A program made the position numbers and the translations under genes. The notes under the pieces are model-generated. The model ran no database searches and was not told where the DNA came from. It saw nothing but the letters and a program-made list of their open reading frames with translations. This document shows, in pieces, positions 14,453 through 14,490 of a stretch of 14,490 nucleotides of DNA. How positions within the stretch are numbered: position 1 is the first letter of the stretch; every line of letters starts with the position of its first letter. Source of the stretch: Thioalkalivibrio sp. (GTDB lineage: Bacteria > Pseudomonadota > Gammaproteobacteria > Ectothiorhodospirales > Ectothiorhodospiraceae); contig PWGH01000315.1 of assembly GCA_003555285.1 (NCBI GenBank), forward strand, positions 1 to 14,490. The letters are read 5' to 3'.

Positions 14453-14490
14453 TCCCCGGTGTGGACCCCCGGTGTGGACCCCCGGTGTGG
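14453..14490. repeat. 13-bp intergenic tandem repeat at the window edge
   Basis: The units are TCCCCGGTGTGGA (14453-14465), CCCCCGGTGTGGA (14466-14478) and CCCCCGGTGTGG (14479-14490, cut by the edge). The array probably continues beyond the window. The unit is not a multiple of three, unlike the clear arrays inside genes, which fits a noncoding location. Confidence 0.9.

Larger units (their letters stand above)
14270..14490. other. Leader region upstream of the chaperone module
   Basis: This stretch should hold the promoter of the DUF2760-Hsp70-Hsp70 group. I see no sigma-32-like pair (CTTGAA with CCCCAT) and no clear sigma-70 pair on the minus strand. A plus-strand TTGACT at about 14388 lacks a good -10 partner. 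The far end is made of 13-bp repeats that continue out of the window. Confidence 0.4.

Overview
The window reads as chromosomal DNA from a high-GC, Gram-negative bacterium. It encodes an outer-membrane beta-barrel protein, a HlyD/RND efflux pair and a two-protein Hsp70 module with DUF2760. The intergenic region holds a REP-like element and short 'ccacgaag' direct repeats, of a kind seen in Gammaproteobacteria. A sulfur-oxidising or Chromatiales-like gammaproteobacterium is my best guess, but this is inference; no rRNA, tRNA or phylogenetic marker confirms it.

Layout. (1) 1-623, minus: 5' part of a multi-pass membrane protein of unknown function, cut by the window edge. (2) 624-982: divergent intergenic region with a REP-like element and 'ccacgaag' repeats. 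(3) 983-2908, plus: ilvD, dihydroxy-acid dehydratase, the only plus-strand gene. (4) 2920-8482, minus, three genes in the order outer-membrane PagL-like barrel protein (7535-8482), HlyD-type periplasmic adaptor (6300-7490) and RND efflux pump (2920-6303). The last two overlap by 4 nt (GTGA). (5) 8483-8745: 263 nt with no convincing gene. (6) 8746-14269, minus, a three-gene chaperone module in transcription order: DUF2760 protein, a short Hsp70 relative (616 aa), then a long Hsp70 relative (990 aa) with a DUF3731-like C-terminal region. (7) 14270-14490: leader region of the chaperone module, ending in 13-bp tandem repeats that run off the window.

The efflux operon should build an inner-membrane pump and its adaptor. 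A TolC-like outer-membrane channel is not encoded here, and the first gene of the cluster instead looks like a lipid A deacylase-type barrel. The chaperone module is conserved in my memory of proteobacterial genomes but functionally obscure. It has two divergent Hsp70s and no J-protein or GrpE gene in the window.

The most unusual property runs across genes. In-frame short tandem repeats or low-complexity insertions occur in six of the seven genes (ilvD linker, RND C-terminus, HlyD C-terminus, barrel N-terminus, long Hsp70 N-terminus and internal loop, DUF2760 linker). Tandem repeats also occur in two intergenic stretches. The clear repeat units inside genes (6, 12 and 15 bp) are all multiples of three, whereas one intergenic unit is 13 bp. 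This suggests a lineage prone to repeat expansion, with selection keeping reading frames open and expansions confined to linkers and tails.
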